DNA from: Chara braunii
Lineage: Eukaryota; Streptophyta; Charophyceae; Charales; Characeae
Assembly: GCA_003427395.1 (NCBI GenBank)
Contig: BFEA01000208.1
Span: 1,041,510 to 1,074,866, forward strand
DNA length: 33,357 nt
Direction of reading: 5' to 3'
Position 1 is the stretch's first letter. The number at the start of each line of letters is the position of its first letter. Positions 1 through 10,311 of the stretch are shown here, piece by piece. The notes under the pieces are model-generated. The model was not told where the DNA came from and searched no databases. It saw only the letters and a list, made by a program, of their open reading frames with translations. The position numbers and the translations under genes were made by a program.

Positions 1-620
1 CGGTAGATTCATTCGATTTTGCTTTATTTTTTTTCTCCTTTTTCGACCACGAAAATTTTTCTTAGTTTAAAAAAAAAAATACTAATGTGAACCTCGAGAC
101 CCCCCCTACAAACCCTGGGGGTCAACCCCTCCCCTCCCCCCCACATCGGACCCTGGCACGTTCGGACGGAGACCGTCCGTACACCCGTACGGTCGTCCAT
201 CCGTCCGTACACACGGGGCGTACAGAGACCCCCCGTATGACGTACGGGGGACGATACTGATGAAGCATAGACAGATACACCATTATATAAGTCGCTGCAT
301 GTAGCACCGGGTTATGTTGTCCCCAACACTTGAACGCACCTCGTTGCGGTCTCTTCCAAGTCCATTCAGAAATGTGAGTGGGGAAGACAGAAGTTCCTTG
401 GTGGTAGCGCCCAGATAAACTTCGTCGAAACAATGTTCAATAAATTCAAGAATGGATATGAGGTATAACGTTGTATAGGGGCCTTTCTCTCCCTCTCGTA
501 ACTCTCATCTTCCTCTCGTCGTCCTTCTTACCCCTCTTTGTCATTCCTGTTGATGTCAACTTTGGCTCCTTCCTTTCAGTAAGCAGCCCCGCAACGCTCT
601 TGTCCGCGGAGCGTCTTAAC
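1..620. other. Gene-poor left edge
   Basis: I see no supportable gene here. The stretch has short T and A runs near the start, a C-rich tract around 100-145, a cluster of short dyads at 162-251 (listed separately), and otherwise unremarkable sequence. The open frames on both strands are short, lack recognisable domains and overlap one another, so I treat them as chance. Confidence 0.5.
162..251. repeat. Cluster of CCGTACG-type dyads
   Basis: Within about 90 bp the motifs GTCCGTAC, CCCGTACGG, CCGTCCGTAC and CCCCGTATGACGTACGGGG recur on both strands, so the segment can form several alternative small hairpins. The last motif is itself a hairpin with a CCCCGTA stem. No array regularity or known element was recognised. 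Confidence 0.5.
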
Positions 621-731
621 GAAAAAGTCAAGGAATGGAGCCCACACTCAATTTATACATGTCATCCTTGGGTAGGGGCCATGCTAATCTCCTTTGTATC
701 ATTTCAATTTTAACGGATGTCCTGAAGGACC
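621..731 (-). ncRNA. U6: U6 snRNA-like gene, probably a pseudogene
   Basis: The minus strand matches spliceosomal U6 RNA along its length. It begins with the plant-type 5' hairpin GTCCTTCAGGACATCCG. It continues with AAAATTGAAATGATACA, then the invariant AGATTAGCATGGCCCCT, then CAAGGATGACATGTATAAAT, and ends before a T run (TTTTTC, 625-621) that would serve as a Pol III terminator. The AGC triad is intact. The ACAGAGA box, which pairs with the 5' splice site, reads ACAAAGG, and the 3' third is strongly diverged. Several differences from the canonical RNA are C-to-T or G-to-A. I saw no convincing TATA box at the expected distance upstream. Family identity is clear; function is doubtful because of the damaged ACAGAGA box. 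Confidence 0.85.
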
Positions 732-1550
732 AATTTATTGAATAGAGAGGTCGCAAGCAATTCAGAGTGATTTTAATTCCCTTCATCGGGAGGTATCTGG
801 ATTCGAGCTTGAGTTTGTACCTCATCAGTTCATGGGTGTACGAATTGCAATAACTAGCAAAGCCCTGATCCGGAAACCAACATTTTCTCTGCCCCCAACA
901 ACAAGCGCACCCTTAATTCTCATAGTAAATTGTGGTTGGAGGAAGGTGCTCCGACCACGGGTTTCTTTCTCCTCATGGGTTGAGCCCACACCGGCTTGCA
1001 TGCTCATTGACCCCTCAGTTTGTGAATTTCATCCATTCCCCGCTCATGCTGGCAGGCATCCCACGTCCAACGGGGGGCGACAACACTATCGCCACCCACC
1101 CCTGCTTGGCGGCCACCCGTGGGGGGTTTTCAATCGCTCCTTACTGCAATGTCGGTCTCAACAGCACATGCTCAACTGACATCCTATGCCCAACAAAAGA
1201 AAGGGGGCAATGACCTGGAGATATCAACATCAAACAAACCCGTCCAGGGTAATTCATAATGATTTATTCTGGTCATCTAATGTTATCGAAATTCGAACTT
1301 GGATCTATATTTCAATAGATAGTGGGCGTACCAGCCGAACCATGCCGTCGGTACCACAATCAGTCCTAGAGTCGATACCGGAACCGTGTCCTATAAAATC
1401 AGAACTGGCGAATTAAACTTGAAGTGAAATACAAATAAAAAGATAAAATTGAAAATAAAGAGAGGAAGGCGGTACTTAGGGGGAGGGGGGGGGGGTTGAC
1501 TCCTCGTTGGCCTTGCCAATTGGGCCCTTGGACGGGGTTAGCAACAAAAC
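732..1550. other. No recognisable gene
   Basis: The stretch between the U6 copy and the hairpin element has a moderately GC-rich part (about 930-1200) with open frames on both strands that match nothing I recognise. A G-rich tract (GGGGGAGGG then nine or more G) lies at 1479-1496 and could form a G-quadruplex. I found no tRNA, snRNA or protein motif. Confidence 0.5.
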
Positions 1551-2070
1551 CATGCGGCGAATGTCAAGGTTTGGCAGTTGTGGATTAGGTCGATAGGCCA
1601 AGTTGTGGCCTTTGGATTATTTTGTAGGCTCATGCATAGCACGACACCCGATTACATAGATTTTAGCGGTCTCTAATCTTATCCTTTGGCTTAGTACCAT
1701 TGGTTGTAATCCGATTTTCACCCAGCAGATATGGAGATCAATGCCCGCAAACGACGACGCGGGAGCGGTGGAGCAGCTTGAAGGAAATCAAGGGGTTGAG
1801 GGCCTCCTTGACGGGACCCTCAGCCCCTTGATTTCCTCGAAGCTGCTCCACTGCTCCTGTATTGTCGTTTGTTGGCCTTTATCCCCTGATCTGCTAGATG
1901 AAAATCGTACATCGTAACCAATAGTACTAAGCCCAAGGATAAGATTAGTGACGGCTAAAATCTTTGTAATCGGGTGTCACGCTATGCATGAGCCTACAAA
2001 AACATCTAAAGGTCACAACTTGGCCTATCGACCTAATCCACAACCGCCAAACCCCGGCATTCGCTGCATG
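1551..2070. mobile_element. 520-bp near-palindromic hairpin element (MITE/foldback type)
   Basis: The left half (1551 to about 1803) and right half (about 1815 to 2070) are inverted copies of one another over roughly 250 bp, with scattered mismatches. Arm starts are CATGCGGCGAATGTC and, read from the other end, CATGCAGCGAATGCC. The arms share the runs GTGGATTAGGTCGATAGGC, TAGGCTCATGCATAGC and ACACCCGATTACA. The turn lies near 1804-1814 inside GAGGG...CCCTC. There is no coding capacity. The structure fits a non-autonomous DNA transposon or MITE, and its transcript would fold into one long hairpin. No clear target-site duplication is visible, so the exact ends and the superfamily are unassigned. 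Confidence 0.85.
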
Positions 2071-4012
2071 AGGGTCTGGTTCGGCTTACGGTCATCGTTC
2101 ACACCAGCCATCACACCCAACACCCCACAAAAGCCGCATCTCCGTCAAAGTCGCCCTCCATATGAGCGCGCGCGCACCACGGTCATATCAACGGAAAGGA
2201 TCACTTAGTCCTAGTTTAATCAAAGTTAAAAACTTGCCGACAGATGCGTAGGCTCTAGAACATCAATAAAACCATCACGCGCGCCTCAAAACTGTGCGTC
2301 CAAACACTCCCTATCCTCAGTTAAACATCTCATCAACAAAACTTGTCGCGATTCACGTGGTGCACTAAGTTTTCAAGTCTAAACTTATTTTCTGTCACTT
2401 GCAAAAAGCAGGGCGGATACCCTTGTAAGGATATTCCCACCGACAATGCGGTTACACAACATTTTCCTCCTCTGTTGTCAAAATATATCCCCCCATAGTA
2501 GAAAATCACTCTCCTTCTGTCAACATAACGTGGTCACGACTCTGTTTCTTCCTTGTCGTCAGGACTGTTTTTACTGGCGTGTGCCTTCTGCTTAATTGCG
2601 AACTGACGCATCGGTCCACGAAACATCAACCCATCCTATGCCTAAGTTGATGATGGAGGTCCTTTGAGGATCCTTGTCATTTTCACAATTGTAATCATCA
2701 CCCTTATCTAGAAATTCCTAATTAGACCAGAGAGGTTAAATGCAATGTCCACCCTTATCTTGAAATTCTTAAATTGGACCATAAATACTAGAAGCAATGC
2801 ACAATCTGTAATCCCTGTGCGATCACAATATTATAGCGCTGAGTACAAAACTAACAGGAAATTAATTCATTACTCAATCTATCATTCTGCCTTCCTTAAT
2901 TCCTTTTTCAACTTGCTGCTAGGATGGAGAGGGAAAAAACAGGGGTATGAGAAAGCCACAGGGGCATGAATAAGGGAGAAGAGACACTTCACTGAGGCGC
3001 CTTGCTTGTTCTCTTTGTTGCCACTCCGCTGCCTTCAGTCTTCAAAGTATAGGAACGTTCTTCTCTTTCTCCCTACTCATCCACCCTTGTCTATTTCAAT
3101 TTACCAGCGCATGACACCTGCCCCGAGAACAGAGGAGGGATCGGGGAATTACTGAATTTCCCTGCTTCCTCAAATGTGTGTTTTTTTTTTTTTTACACAT
3201 ACTCACGAGACTCCTATCCTACCACTCCTCTCGATATATCTCCTGGTGCACCCCCACTCCATTTCTATCTTACCTCATGCGAGGAACGTCACTCTCTACT
3301 GGAGCAACCTGACCAGACAGCGGACGCGGGCACTGACGCTGAATGAACTCCCCCATTCAGCCCCAGTTGAGGCACTACCGTACAAGCCTCGTTATACGGG
3401 AGCCTCGGGAGTTAGGCACATAAATCTCAACTAGTCTCGTGAGCAGTGAGGGCACTCATAGGCAGTGTCTAATGGTCGGCTAACCGGGCTAACCAAGGTC
3501 TAACCCATGAGCCCCCTGCCTTTAAGTACCAACTCAGCATGGCGCGTTTCACTTATGGCTACTATTGGTTGTTGAATATGCTGGTTGGTATGTGAGTTGT
3601 GGTGATATCATAGTTTGTATGGATGTACTATGTGGTTGCTTTTCTACTACTAATGAGCCTTGCTTATGTCTGTTCGCTAGGGAGAATCGACTTAGTGGTA
3701 ATGGTGGAGACCTCGACCCTCGTCAACTACCCCCGACCACCTCTGATAGCCCACCACCCCATAATCGGTCTACTGACATCGAGAGTAGGACACACCTCTT
3801 AATTCGATATTGGTTTCTTGACAAGGCACCCCTGCCCACCAAAGGACTGCCACGGTATCACCATGCACCCAAACAACCCCTTACCACTCGCCGACCCGAG
3901 AGAGTAGCATCCATCCCTCGTCAACTCTCCCGCAGGAAAGGCACACGTCCCCACCCAAATCCGTCTAGAAGATCATCCCTAGATGATATGGCGAACAATA
4001 TATATGATGAAT
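2071..4012. other. Gene-poor interval
   Basis: About 1.9 kb of mixed sequence. It includes a 51-bp imperfect tandem repeat (2699-2799), a T run near 3181-3193, and a plus-strand open frame of about 149 codons at 3565-4014. That frame starts only at a non-ATG codon, is rich in Pro, Arg and Ser and has no recognisable domain. I do not call it a gene. Confidence 0.5.
2699..2799. repeat. Two-copy imperfect 51-bp tandem repeat
   Basis: CACCCTTATCTAGAAATTC at 2699 recurs as CACCCTTATCTTGAAATTC at 2750. After each, AATTAGACC / AATTGGACC and GCAATG follow in the same order. Two units only; no coding meaning was seen. Confidence 0.6.
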
Positions 4013-4085
4013 GAGCATAGTATGGAGTTGAACTCGGGACCTCCAAGTTACAATATCAGAGCTCTATCCACTGAGCTATTGAGGT
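4013..4085 (-). tRNA. Degenerate tRNA-like locus (Thr-UGU-like), likely pseudogene
   Basis: The minus strand has the B-type D-arm TAGCTCAGTGGATAGAGC, then an anticodon arm whose 7-nt loop ATTGTAA places TGT at the anticodon (Thr). It ends with the T-arm core GAGTTCAACTC. The anticodon stem has one mismatch, and the acceptor stem (ACCTCAA against CTATGCT) hardly pairs. This is tRNA-derived sequence, not a good tRNA gene. It lies in the same orientation as two further tRNA-like loci within 300 bp. Confidence 0.6.
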
Positions 4086-4169
4086 CATTAGTCTGTAAGG
4101 GCATTATGCCAGGCTCATGGCAAGTGTGTGGGGTGCAACCTACACCAACCAATTGTGATGGGGGGAAAT

Positions 4170-4242
4170 TGTAGGTCGACAAAGTCGAACCCGCATCCTC
4201 CCCGGTGCAACACCGGAGCTCTACCATTGAGCTACCACGTAC
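4170..4242 (-). tRNA. Degenerate tRNA-like locus, anticodon uncertain
   Basis: The minus strand reads GGTAGCTCAATGGTAGAGC (D-arm), then a strong anticodon stem CCGG/CCGG around TGTTGCA, then GCGGGTTCGACTT (T-loop consensus TTCGA). The loop phase is ambiguous. A 7-nt loop gives TTG (Gln) but lacks U33; shifting one base gives TGC (Ala) with a U at 33. The 3' half of the T-stem is mutated and the acceptor stem pairs only partly. The body resembles bacterial or organellar tRNAs more than a canonical nuclear one, but this is an impression without a search. Confidence 0.6.
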
Positions 4243-4302
4243 TTGCTTACCAACTGACCGTCTCGAAGGCAAAACGCGCCAAGCATGCCACAGACACTAT
4301 CG

Positions 4303-4375
4303 TGGGGGCAATGGGAATTGAACCCACAACCTCCTGAGTGCCGCTTGAACGCCCTACCAGCTGAGCTACACCCAT
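4303..4375 (-). tRNA. tRNA-like locus (Ala-GGC-like), best preserved of three
   Basis: The minus strand shows GTAGCTCAGCTGGTAGGGC (D-arm, stem GCTC/GGGC pairs) and a perfect T-arm GTGGG-TTCAATT-CCCAT with one G-U. The 3' acceptor strand is TGCCCCC followed by A. The 5' acceptor strand ATGGGTG pairs at five of seven positions including wobbles. The anticodon loop GCGGCAC would give GGC (Ala), but position 33 is C rather than the near-universal U, and the anticodon stem has two mismatches. GGC is not a normal eukaryotic cytosolic Ala anticodon, so an organelle- or transfer-derived pseudogene is more likely than a working gene. Confidence 0.65.
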
Positions 4376-4629
4376 TTGGTTCCTCAAATGTATGTCACTT
4401 CCTCCCCAATGCAACATGAAAGTTACTTCCAATCGTATGAGAAACTACCCTCACAATAGAAAATCACCTCCCACTTGCTTCTTTTCGACGTGTCACCCTA
4501 GATTAACCATAGTTTTCCACATGGTTACCATTTATCCTCCTTCACTGACCAAACTGCTTTGCTTTTCAGGATGCTTTGCGCTACTTCTGAGAGGGAACAA
4601 AGTAAGTGGGACGACAATGTTTGAAGTGG

Positions 4630-4775
4630 CGGGGGGGGAAGAGTGGAGGAAGCAGGGGGGTGCATAGGAGGAAGAGGGTAAAGGAGGGAAATTATGAGAG
4701 TGTGACTAGGGGTAATAGGGAGGTCACTAGGATAAGGAGAGAATGAGGGAGAGAAGGGGGGGGAGGGAACTCACG
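4630..4775. repeat. Purine-rich G-run tract
   Basis: The plus strand is nearly all G and A, with runs of five to nine G (for example near 4630, 4657 and 4757) separated by short spacers. It could form G-quadruplexes or triplex DNA. There is no coding signal. Confidence 0.5.
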
Positions 4776-6183
4776 TAGCTTACTCTGTCATAATCTGTTG
4801 ATTTTCTCTGAGTTTTTTTCCTCACTTTTATTCTCATTTAGCAGTTCTTATTAGGTACTATATTCCATCTGATCAATCTTTCCTCAAATTACCAAATCAG
4901 TCTTCCTTTTAAGTATCATCTTTTACTAATACTTCAACTTTTTTTTCGACTTTTATCTTCGTTAATTGATATTTTAACTAAAATCTCAAAATATTTAATA
5001 TTCTTGACTGTTTTTTTCATTATATAGTGGATTTCACGATAATTAGCCGCAATGGTATTTTTGATACCTAAAAATTTGAATTAAATTCAATTAATTAATT
5101 TATTAAATTATTATTAATTAATCTTTCATGTTATCCATAAACTTAGTTAATTACACACATGTCACGTCTCATATTCTGTTGGAATCTCCTATAAGTTTTC
5201 CCCAGTAATTGAGATTCATTTCAACCTCTTTTCAAAAAATGGATTTCTAAATTCCGTATGTTGTTTCTTTGTTCCTCTTTCGTGCGTATCAATGTTTCTT
5301 TCAAAATCTGTATGAGGCTTTCTTGGAGGGGGTGAACTCTGCTCTACACGAGCTTCACAAGGAGGGTAGTGATGCTCGGGAGGGGGTATGAGCAGACTGT
5401 GGGGGATACTCTAGACTGGGGTTGGGGCAGATGTGAGGGCAAACATCAACCTAAGCGGAGGCAGATTAGAGTATGGGGGAGGCCAAGGAATACTTTGGGT
5501 GGGAACTGGATTTCTCTGGGTTGTTGGGTGTGAGAATGGGACTATTCCAAGTTGGGGTTGACGGGGAAGGTCTTCTAATTTCGACACTCTTTGTCGGCTG
5601 AGGCAGCGAAGGGACAGGGTGGGAAGGAGGATGGGGGGAGAAATTTTATGAGCACTAACTATTTTAGTATTGCACAAGTGTCAGGGAGATAGACGGTTGT
5701 CTTTAAAGAATGAGGATAAGGGTAGTACAATCCTAATTAGGCTAATTACACTATGTTCACCTTAGTTGGTTGTAACACTCCCTGGGCGACATTTGGTTTC
5801 TTCTATTATGGATAACAGGATTTCAGGGATAGTTGAATCCGGACTGGTGTTTGCTAGAGTAGTCGTGTTCTGAACTCTTGGTTTGCTGATGCTAGAACGA
5901 CGGTGACCGACGTTGGGGTGTTTGCCCTGTGACTTGTTTGTAGCAGGAGCGTAAAGCCTGGTAGAGAGATTTGGGGATTTGTCGAGGGAGGAAAGCAATC
6001 CAGTGGCAAACTAAGAGGTACTACAAAGACATCATTTGAGGTCGGGTATAGTTTTGGCGGTGAGAACACGACAGCGATGGCAGGTATTGGGTAGGTTGGT
6101 TTTATCTTTGGAGTGTTGAGTTTGGTTTTGGGGAAAGCTAAGAGTTGCTCATTGATTATGAGGATGCGAGTTGCGGATGTAGT

Positions 6184-6257
6184 CATTATCTTTGTCATCA
6201 TCATATAATTTATTAATCTCCATCATCATTAGCATCATCATCATTAGTATCATTATC
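6184..6257. repeat. ATC/CAT microsatellite
   Basis: Interrupted (ATC)n, including CATCATCATTAGCATCATC, ends shortly before an A18 run at 6284-6301. Simple-sequence DNA with no other role visible. Confidence 0.7.
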
Positions 6258-6521
6258 TCATAGTCTCCGTACAATCAGCAGTTAAAAAAAAAAAAAAAAA
6301 AGTTATATCAAACTTTTTGGTGTTCTGTAATGCTTAGCGACATTTAGTCTTCTTTCTCATTCGACATATAAGATTTCACAGATTAATCCTCAAAATCCCT
6401 GCTTCCTATATCTAGTAATTTTCTATAACCGCACCCAGCTAACCCCCTCTAATCTAGAGGAGGTTGTCAATAAATCACCTCGTAATATGGAACAAAAAAA
6501 ATTTGAGACTTCCCCTATCGA

Positions 6522-7209
6522 TCATACTGCATTTGCTTTGATCTTCAAATGTTGAAGCTCCAATAGTGCTGTATGTGAGAACCGTCCAAGACCTGATTCC
6601 TTGTTATCCTCAAACCTCACAAATGTATCCCTTTTGGTCATCTTAGCCTGGTTCTCAATTTCTGTGAGCGTAGTTTGAGGACCTGGATCAAAAAGTTTGA
6701 CCAGAAAATCATACAGACCCCTTTTAAAAGTACGATCATTCGAGCTCTGGTAATCCACATATGTAGTCCAGCCTCTTAACGTGACCCCCCATATTGATCC
6801 TGACTTATGGGGGAGAGGCCAATTTCCCGTTTTCCGCTTTTTTTTCGAACAGGTATTACTAGATTCCCTCTAGGAGACTTAGACCTCGCGACTTGTCCTT
6901 TTTCCAAAACATGTCTCAACTTTTGCCGCTTACCTGAGTCTTGTTCCTTTTTTTCTTTCCTTAAGTCATCCTGAGTAAGGGGCGTCGTTGGAGAGGCAAC
7001 TGTATTATCTGTTCTAGTCTCGTTGTTGACTTCTTCGGACTCCCTTTGTTTTGAACCCAGATCTTCCACCCTTTCCCCCTTCCTTCCTCAGGAAAGTCAC
7101 CACTCGACTCAAGGATAATGATCTGATTATGGTATTTTTCTTCTTCCGTAATTATGACCTCTTCAGTCTCTTTGTCTTTTGATAGCGGACCGGAAGCAGC
7201 CCCAAATAC
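6522..7209 (-). pseudogene. ORF1 C-terminal segment, frameshifted
   Basis: This continues the ORF1 reading frame beyond the TAG at 7210-7212. The frame changes twice: near 7075 in a G-rich run, and near 6784-6790 in a G6 run. The first part is charged (Lys, Glu and Ser rich). The last part (about 6522-6775) is less biased and contains TTLTEIENQAKMTKRDTF and RFEDNKESGLGRF, which look like genuine folded protein, but I do not recognise the domain. It ends at a natural-looking stop at 6522. Homopolymer frameshifts could be real decay or, less likely, assembly errors. Confidence 0.45.
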
Positions 7210-9102
7210 CTATTGCCGCCTCACTCCCACCTCCACCAGTGATGTGCTTCCCTCATCTGTAGTTTCCCTTTCCTCTGGAGAAGGGGGAGGGTGAAACAGA
7301 CCTGTCACAATGTTTAGTATTCGTAAGTTTACCTTTGACCATAGAACACCCTCAGGGAGCCCCTGTTGTAACACAATTTTCAGATTGTGACTGCTGGTTA
7401 ACAGATTAACCAGTTGAACATAAGAATTATCCCAAAATTTCACAATGGCTTTCCCAAACCGTTTTTTTAAATTATGCAACACCCACCCGACTAACTGCTT
7501 TATCTTTTGATCCTCATAGGTGTTAGGCTGAGGATGGGAAGTTGCATCTTCCATTTCAAAATCTCCTGCAGAGGAGTCCACTTCCATTGGATCAGAACCA
7601 AATGCCTTTTGGAGCGGATCAGAGGATGTTGCCTCCGTTCCCTCCCCTACCGCTTCAGAGACTTCCTCCTCATCTACTTGTGGATCCCTCATCAGACCTC
7701 CTATATTCTCCTTTCCGCCGGTTGTTCTGTGCGAGGGCTGAAGTGACTCAGATTGGGCTTCTTTCATGAGAGAGTCCTTATCACTGGTAAGTACAGCCTC
7801 CTTGTATGGGCTAGTTATCTGTTTTATTTTTCTTTTTTTTCCTTTCTTTTTTAATTGAGCCAGCCCTTCGACTAATGCCTCTTCTACCGTCCCCACCATC
7901 TCTTCAGTTTCTGAATCCGACTCCTCCCCACTGGGATGAACTGCGTTAACTGCTTTTTCCTTTATCTGCAGATAGTCAATTGGCTGTGGACCCGGGAGTG
8001 CACCCACTTTCATGTGATTAACCGGTACCCACTGTTGGTGACTCATTGGACTATTGCCCTTCTCCCTCGGCCTAAAAACTTCCTTACTTTGAGAAGGAGA
8101 GGACTGTTCCTTTCCATTTTCCGTATGGTTCCCTTGAGCTTCAGACAAGGAGGTCTGTGTGCTATCATTATTGTCAGGTTGCGTTGGGTGAATGGACTTT
8201 GTTGACTGTGTGAGCATCGTGGATGTTTTAACCATTACTTCCGGGGGAACCCCAGCGTCGGAGGGCTTGGTGTCCCAATTAGGATCCCCCTCACGTTCCC
8301 ATGTCCAACCTTTAGGCGTTTCTCCCTTCTTAGCATTCTCCACATAGACCCATCCTTCGTGCCCAGCATCAACAGTCCTCCATAAATTAACTTTGAAGGG
8401 GTCTCGAATGAGTCTACTTGTTGCCCTATTCCTCCTTCCTGGGTTTTGTGTGCAGTTAGGGTCCGTACTTAAGTGCCCATACGCTCTGCATCTAAAACAC
8501 CACGACCTCAGTTTATGAGCCGTGTGAATGTGGTATTCTCTACCCCCTACCTTATATGGTATGACATCATCCAAGTTGAAAGGCACCGTGGTTGGATGAT
8601 TGAGGGCCAACATTAGATGGTCATCTCTTCTGGCCACATACGCAGGGAGGGGATCTATAAAATCCACTATATCGTGACTTGCCCCAAAGTCATGAATAAA
8701 AGCCGCCTGGATTTCTATTTGGATGTGTCTGAATTCCACCCAATAGAAATCTTCCATCGTTTGGTTTCTCCTCTCAGCTGGTCCCTGTTTAGGTGGCGTC
8801 TAGGGATAGATCCGTACCAACGATCGGTCGCATCTTAATTTTCTCCATAATTCAATCGTGCTTTTATCGTTCATATGCAAACATAAAATAGTGAACATAG
8901 TTGCAGAAACTAGAAGAATAAGAAAATCTTCACACACCGCTTCGTAGTTGCCCTTATAGGCTGATAGCCTTTTGTATATCCACTTAATCTTATCATTTGT
9001 GAATTTATAAGCAGCGTCGTCGTGGAAGACCCAGTTATTCGCATGTGTAGAGTACACGATGTCACGTTCTGTCAATTTCTGAGTCGGGTAAGTTTTTATC
9101 AA
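7210..9102 (-). pseudogene. ORF1 core: DUF4283-like region and zinc knuckle
   Basis: Two pieces lie in the same frame, 9102-8800 and 8799-7210, separated only by a TAG at 8800-8802 where Gln would fit. The region around FYWVEFRHIQIE (near 8740) followed by an RFxLD-type stretch resembles the DUF4283 part of plant LINE ORF1 proteins, which binds nucleic acid. At 8499-8452 the protein reads CFRCRAYGHLSTDPNC, a zinc knuckle with spacing C-x2-C-x4-H-x6-C instead of the usual x4. The downstream 350 residues are Glu, Ser, Thr and Pro rich and look disordered. It ends at TAG 7210-7212, beyond which the same frame stays open. The role in an active copy would be RNA binding in the LINE ribonucleoprotein. 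Confidence 0.6.
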
Positions 9103-9978
9103 TGTTTTTTTCCAGCTGTTTCAACCACCCGGTTCTCTGAAGGTATTAAAAATTTGGATATAAAAAACGCCTTGGCCGTGGTCAAATTCCTCATAGGTAT
9201 TTTCAGTGTCTGAGATTGTGAGGCCTGCCTTGGAATTTCCAACTCTTTGGAATGAAAGGGCCCTTTGACGCTTTGCAACCACGGCGAAGGAGCTGTTACT
9301 GATTGTGGGGTCTGACCTTCACTGATCAGCTTCGTACCCTGTAAAGGAGGCCACTCCTCCTGCCTGTCTTCCTTTCCTTCCATGCTACCACTACACCCTT
9401 CCGATCCTCCTACTCCCTTTCCATCTCCTCCTCCTTCCTGCCCTCTCCCATCCCCTCCATCCTTTCTTCCCCCTTTCTCACTTCCCCTTCCCATTTCCTC
9501 CTCCCTCCCCCTTCTTACTTCCTCCTCCTTTTTTCCCCTCAACCCTTGCGATAGCCTCTGAAGTGGCCCTGATTGAATCACCATTCCTCCTTTGCTTCCC
9601 ATAGGATTCTATAACAACAGCTGTCACTGAACTCCTGACGTGAAGGTCCTCTGACGGCCCATCATCTGGGTATCCTCAATTACTAGCGACGACCGCTGAT
9701 ATTCAGAACCTTTTTCCTGCCCCGACGCATTTCCTTCCCCCATTGACAATTGCCCCTGACTATTTGGTCGAAATAGCGGATCGAGAACCATGACCCCTCC
9801 TTGAGCTTCCTTATGGTTGTGTGGGGGAGGCATGTGACTGGTTGGGGGAATAAAAACTGACGGTCCCATGGCAGAAGGACTGGGTATTTGTTCATTATTC
9901 CCTTTTTCCTTCAATTCCTTTTCTTCTGACGATGGGGGGATTGGACCACACCCTAGATTACTATTATCCTTCCATTTT
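9099..9978 (-). pseudogene. ORF1 N-terminal low-complexity segment
   Basis: One frame runs from the MITE edge (9978) to 9099, interrupted by TGA at 9624-9626 and TAG at 9609-9611. The first half is Pro, Ser and His rich. The second half (about 9540-9360) is a Gly, Glu, Arg and Lys repeat region encoded by polypurine DNA. At 9106-9113 an A7 run causes the shift into the next frame (9102 onward). No domain is recognised; it appears disordered. Confidence 0.5.
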
Positions 9979-10307
9979 AACAGCGATTTCGTCAAAACGG
10001 ACATTTTTTATTTTTTGTACGAAATTGAAAGTCCACTCTGCAGCCAAAATTTGATGAAATTTTGGGTAGGGCGTTCTGAAAACGCCCTACCCCCTCGATG
10101 TTTTTGGACTCAGCCAGAGTCCAGATACATGCAGGGGGGTACGGCGTTCTGAAAACGCCGTACCCCCCTGCATGTATCTGGACTCTGGCTGAGTCCAAAA
10201 CATCGAGGGGGTAGGGCGTTCTGAAATTTCATCAAATTTTGGCTGCAGAGTGGACTTTCAATTTCGTACAAAAAATAAAAAATGTCCGTTTTGACGAAAT
10301 TGCTGTT
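9979..10307. mobile_element. 329-bp MITE-like hairpin inserted in LINE ORF1
   Basis: Inverted arms begin AACAGCGATTTCGTC on the left and AACAGCAATTTCGTC read from the right, and stay nearly identical through the Pst-like CTGCAG and GGACTCAGCCAGAGTCC. The left arm has about 18 extra bases, a duplication of a GGTAGGGCG/CGCCCTACC dyad. A central GGCGTT...AACGCC dyad forms the turn near 10151. Both flanks carry AAAA on the minus strand, consistent with a 3-4 bp target duplication. There is no coding capacity. The superfamily is not assigned. Confidence 0.85.
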
Positions 10308-10311
10308 TTTT

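Larger units (their letters stand above)
4376..6521. other. Gene-poor, AT-rich interval with simple repeats
   Basis: No recognisable gene. From about 4630 to 4775 the plus strand is purine-rich with several G runs. About 4790-5330 is strongly AT-rich. About 5330-6180 has longer minus-strand open frames without any domain I recognise. ATC/CAT trinucleotide repeats occupy about 6184-6257 and an A18 run lies at 6284-6301. The A18 run could mark the 3' end of an old plus-strand retrotransposed insert, but no matching body was identified upstream. Confidence 0.5.

Noticed and set aside
3565-4014. 149-codon plus-strand open frame
   Set aside because: It has no ATG at its start, no domain, and ends in tRNA-like sequence of the opposite strand.
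5411-6204. Possible minus-strand gene with Pro/Leu/Thr-rich frames
   Set aside because: The frames do not join, have no recognised motifs and lie in a simple-repeat region; not enough to call a gene.
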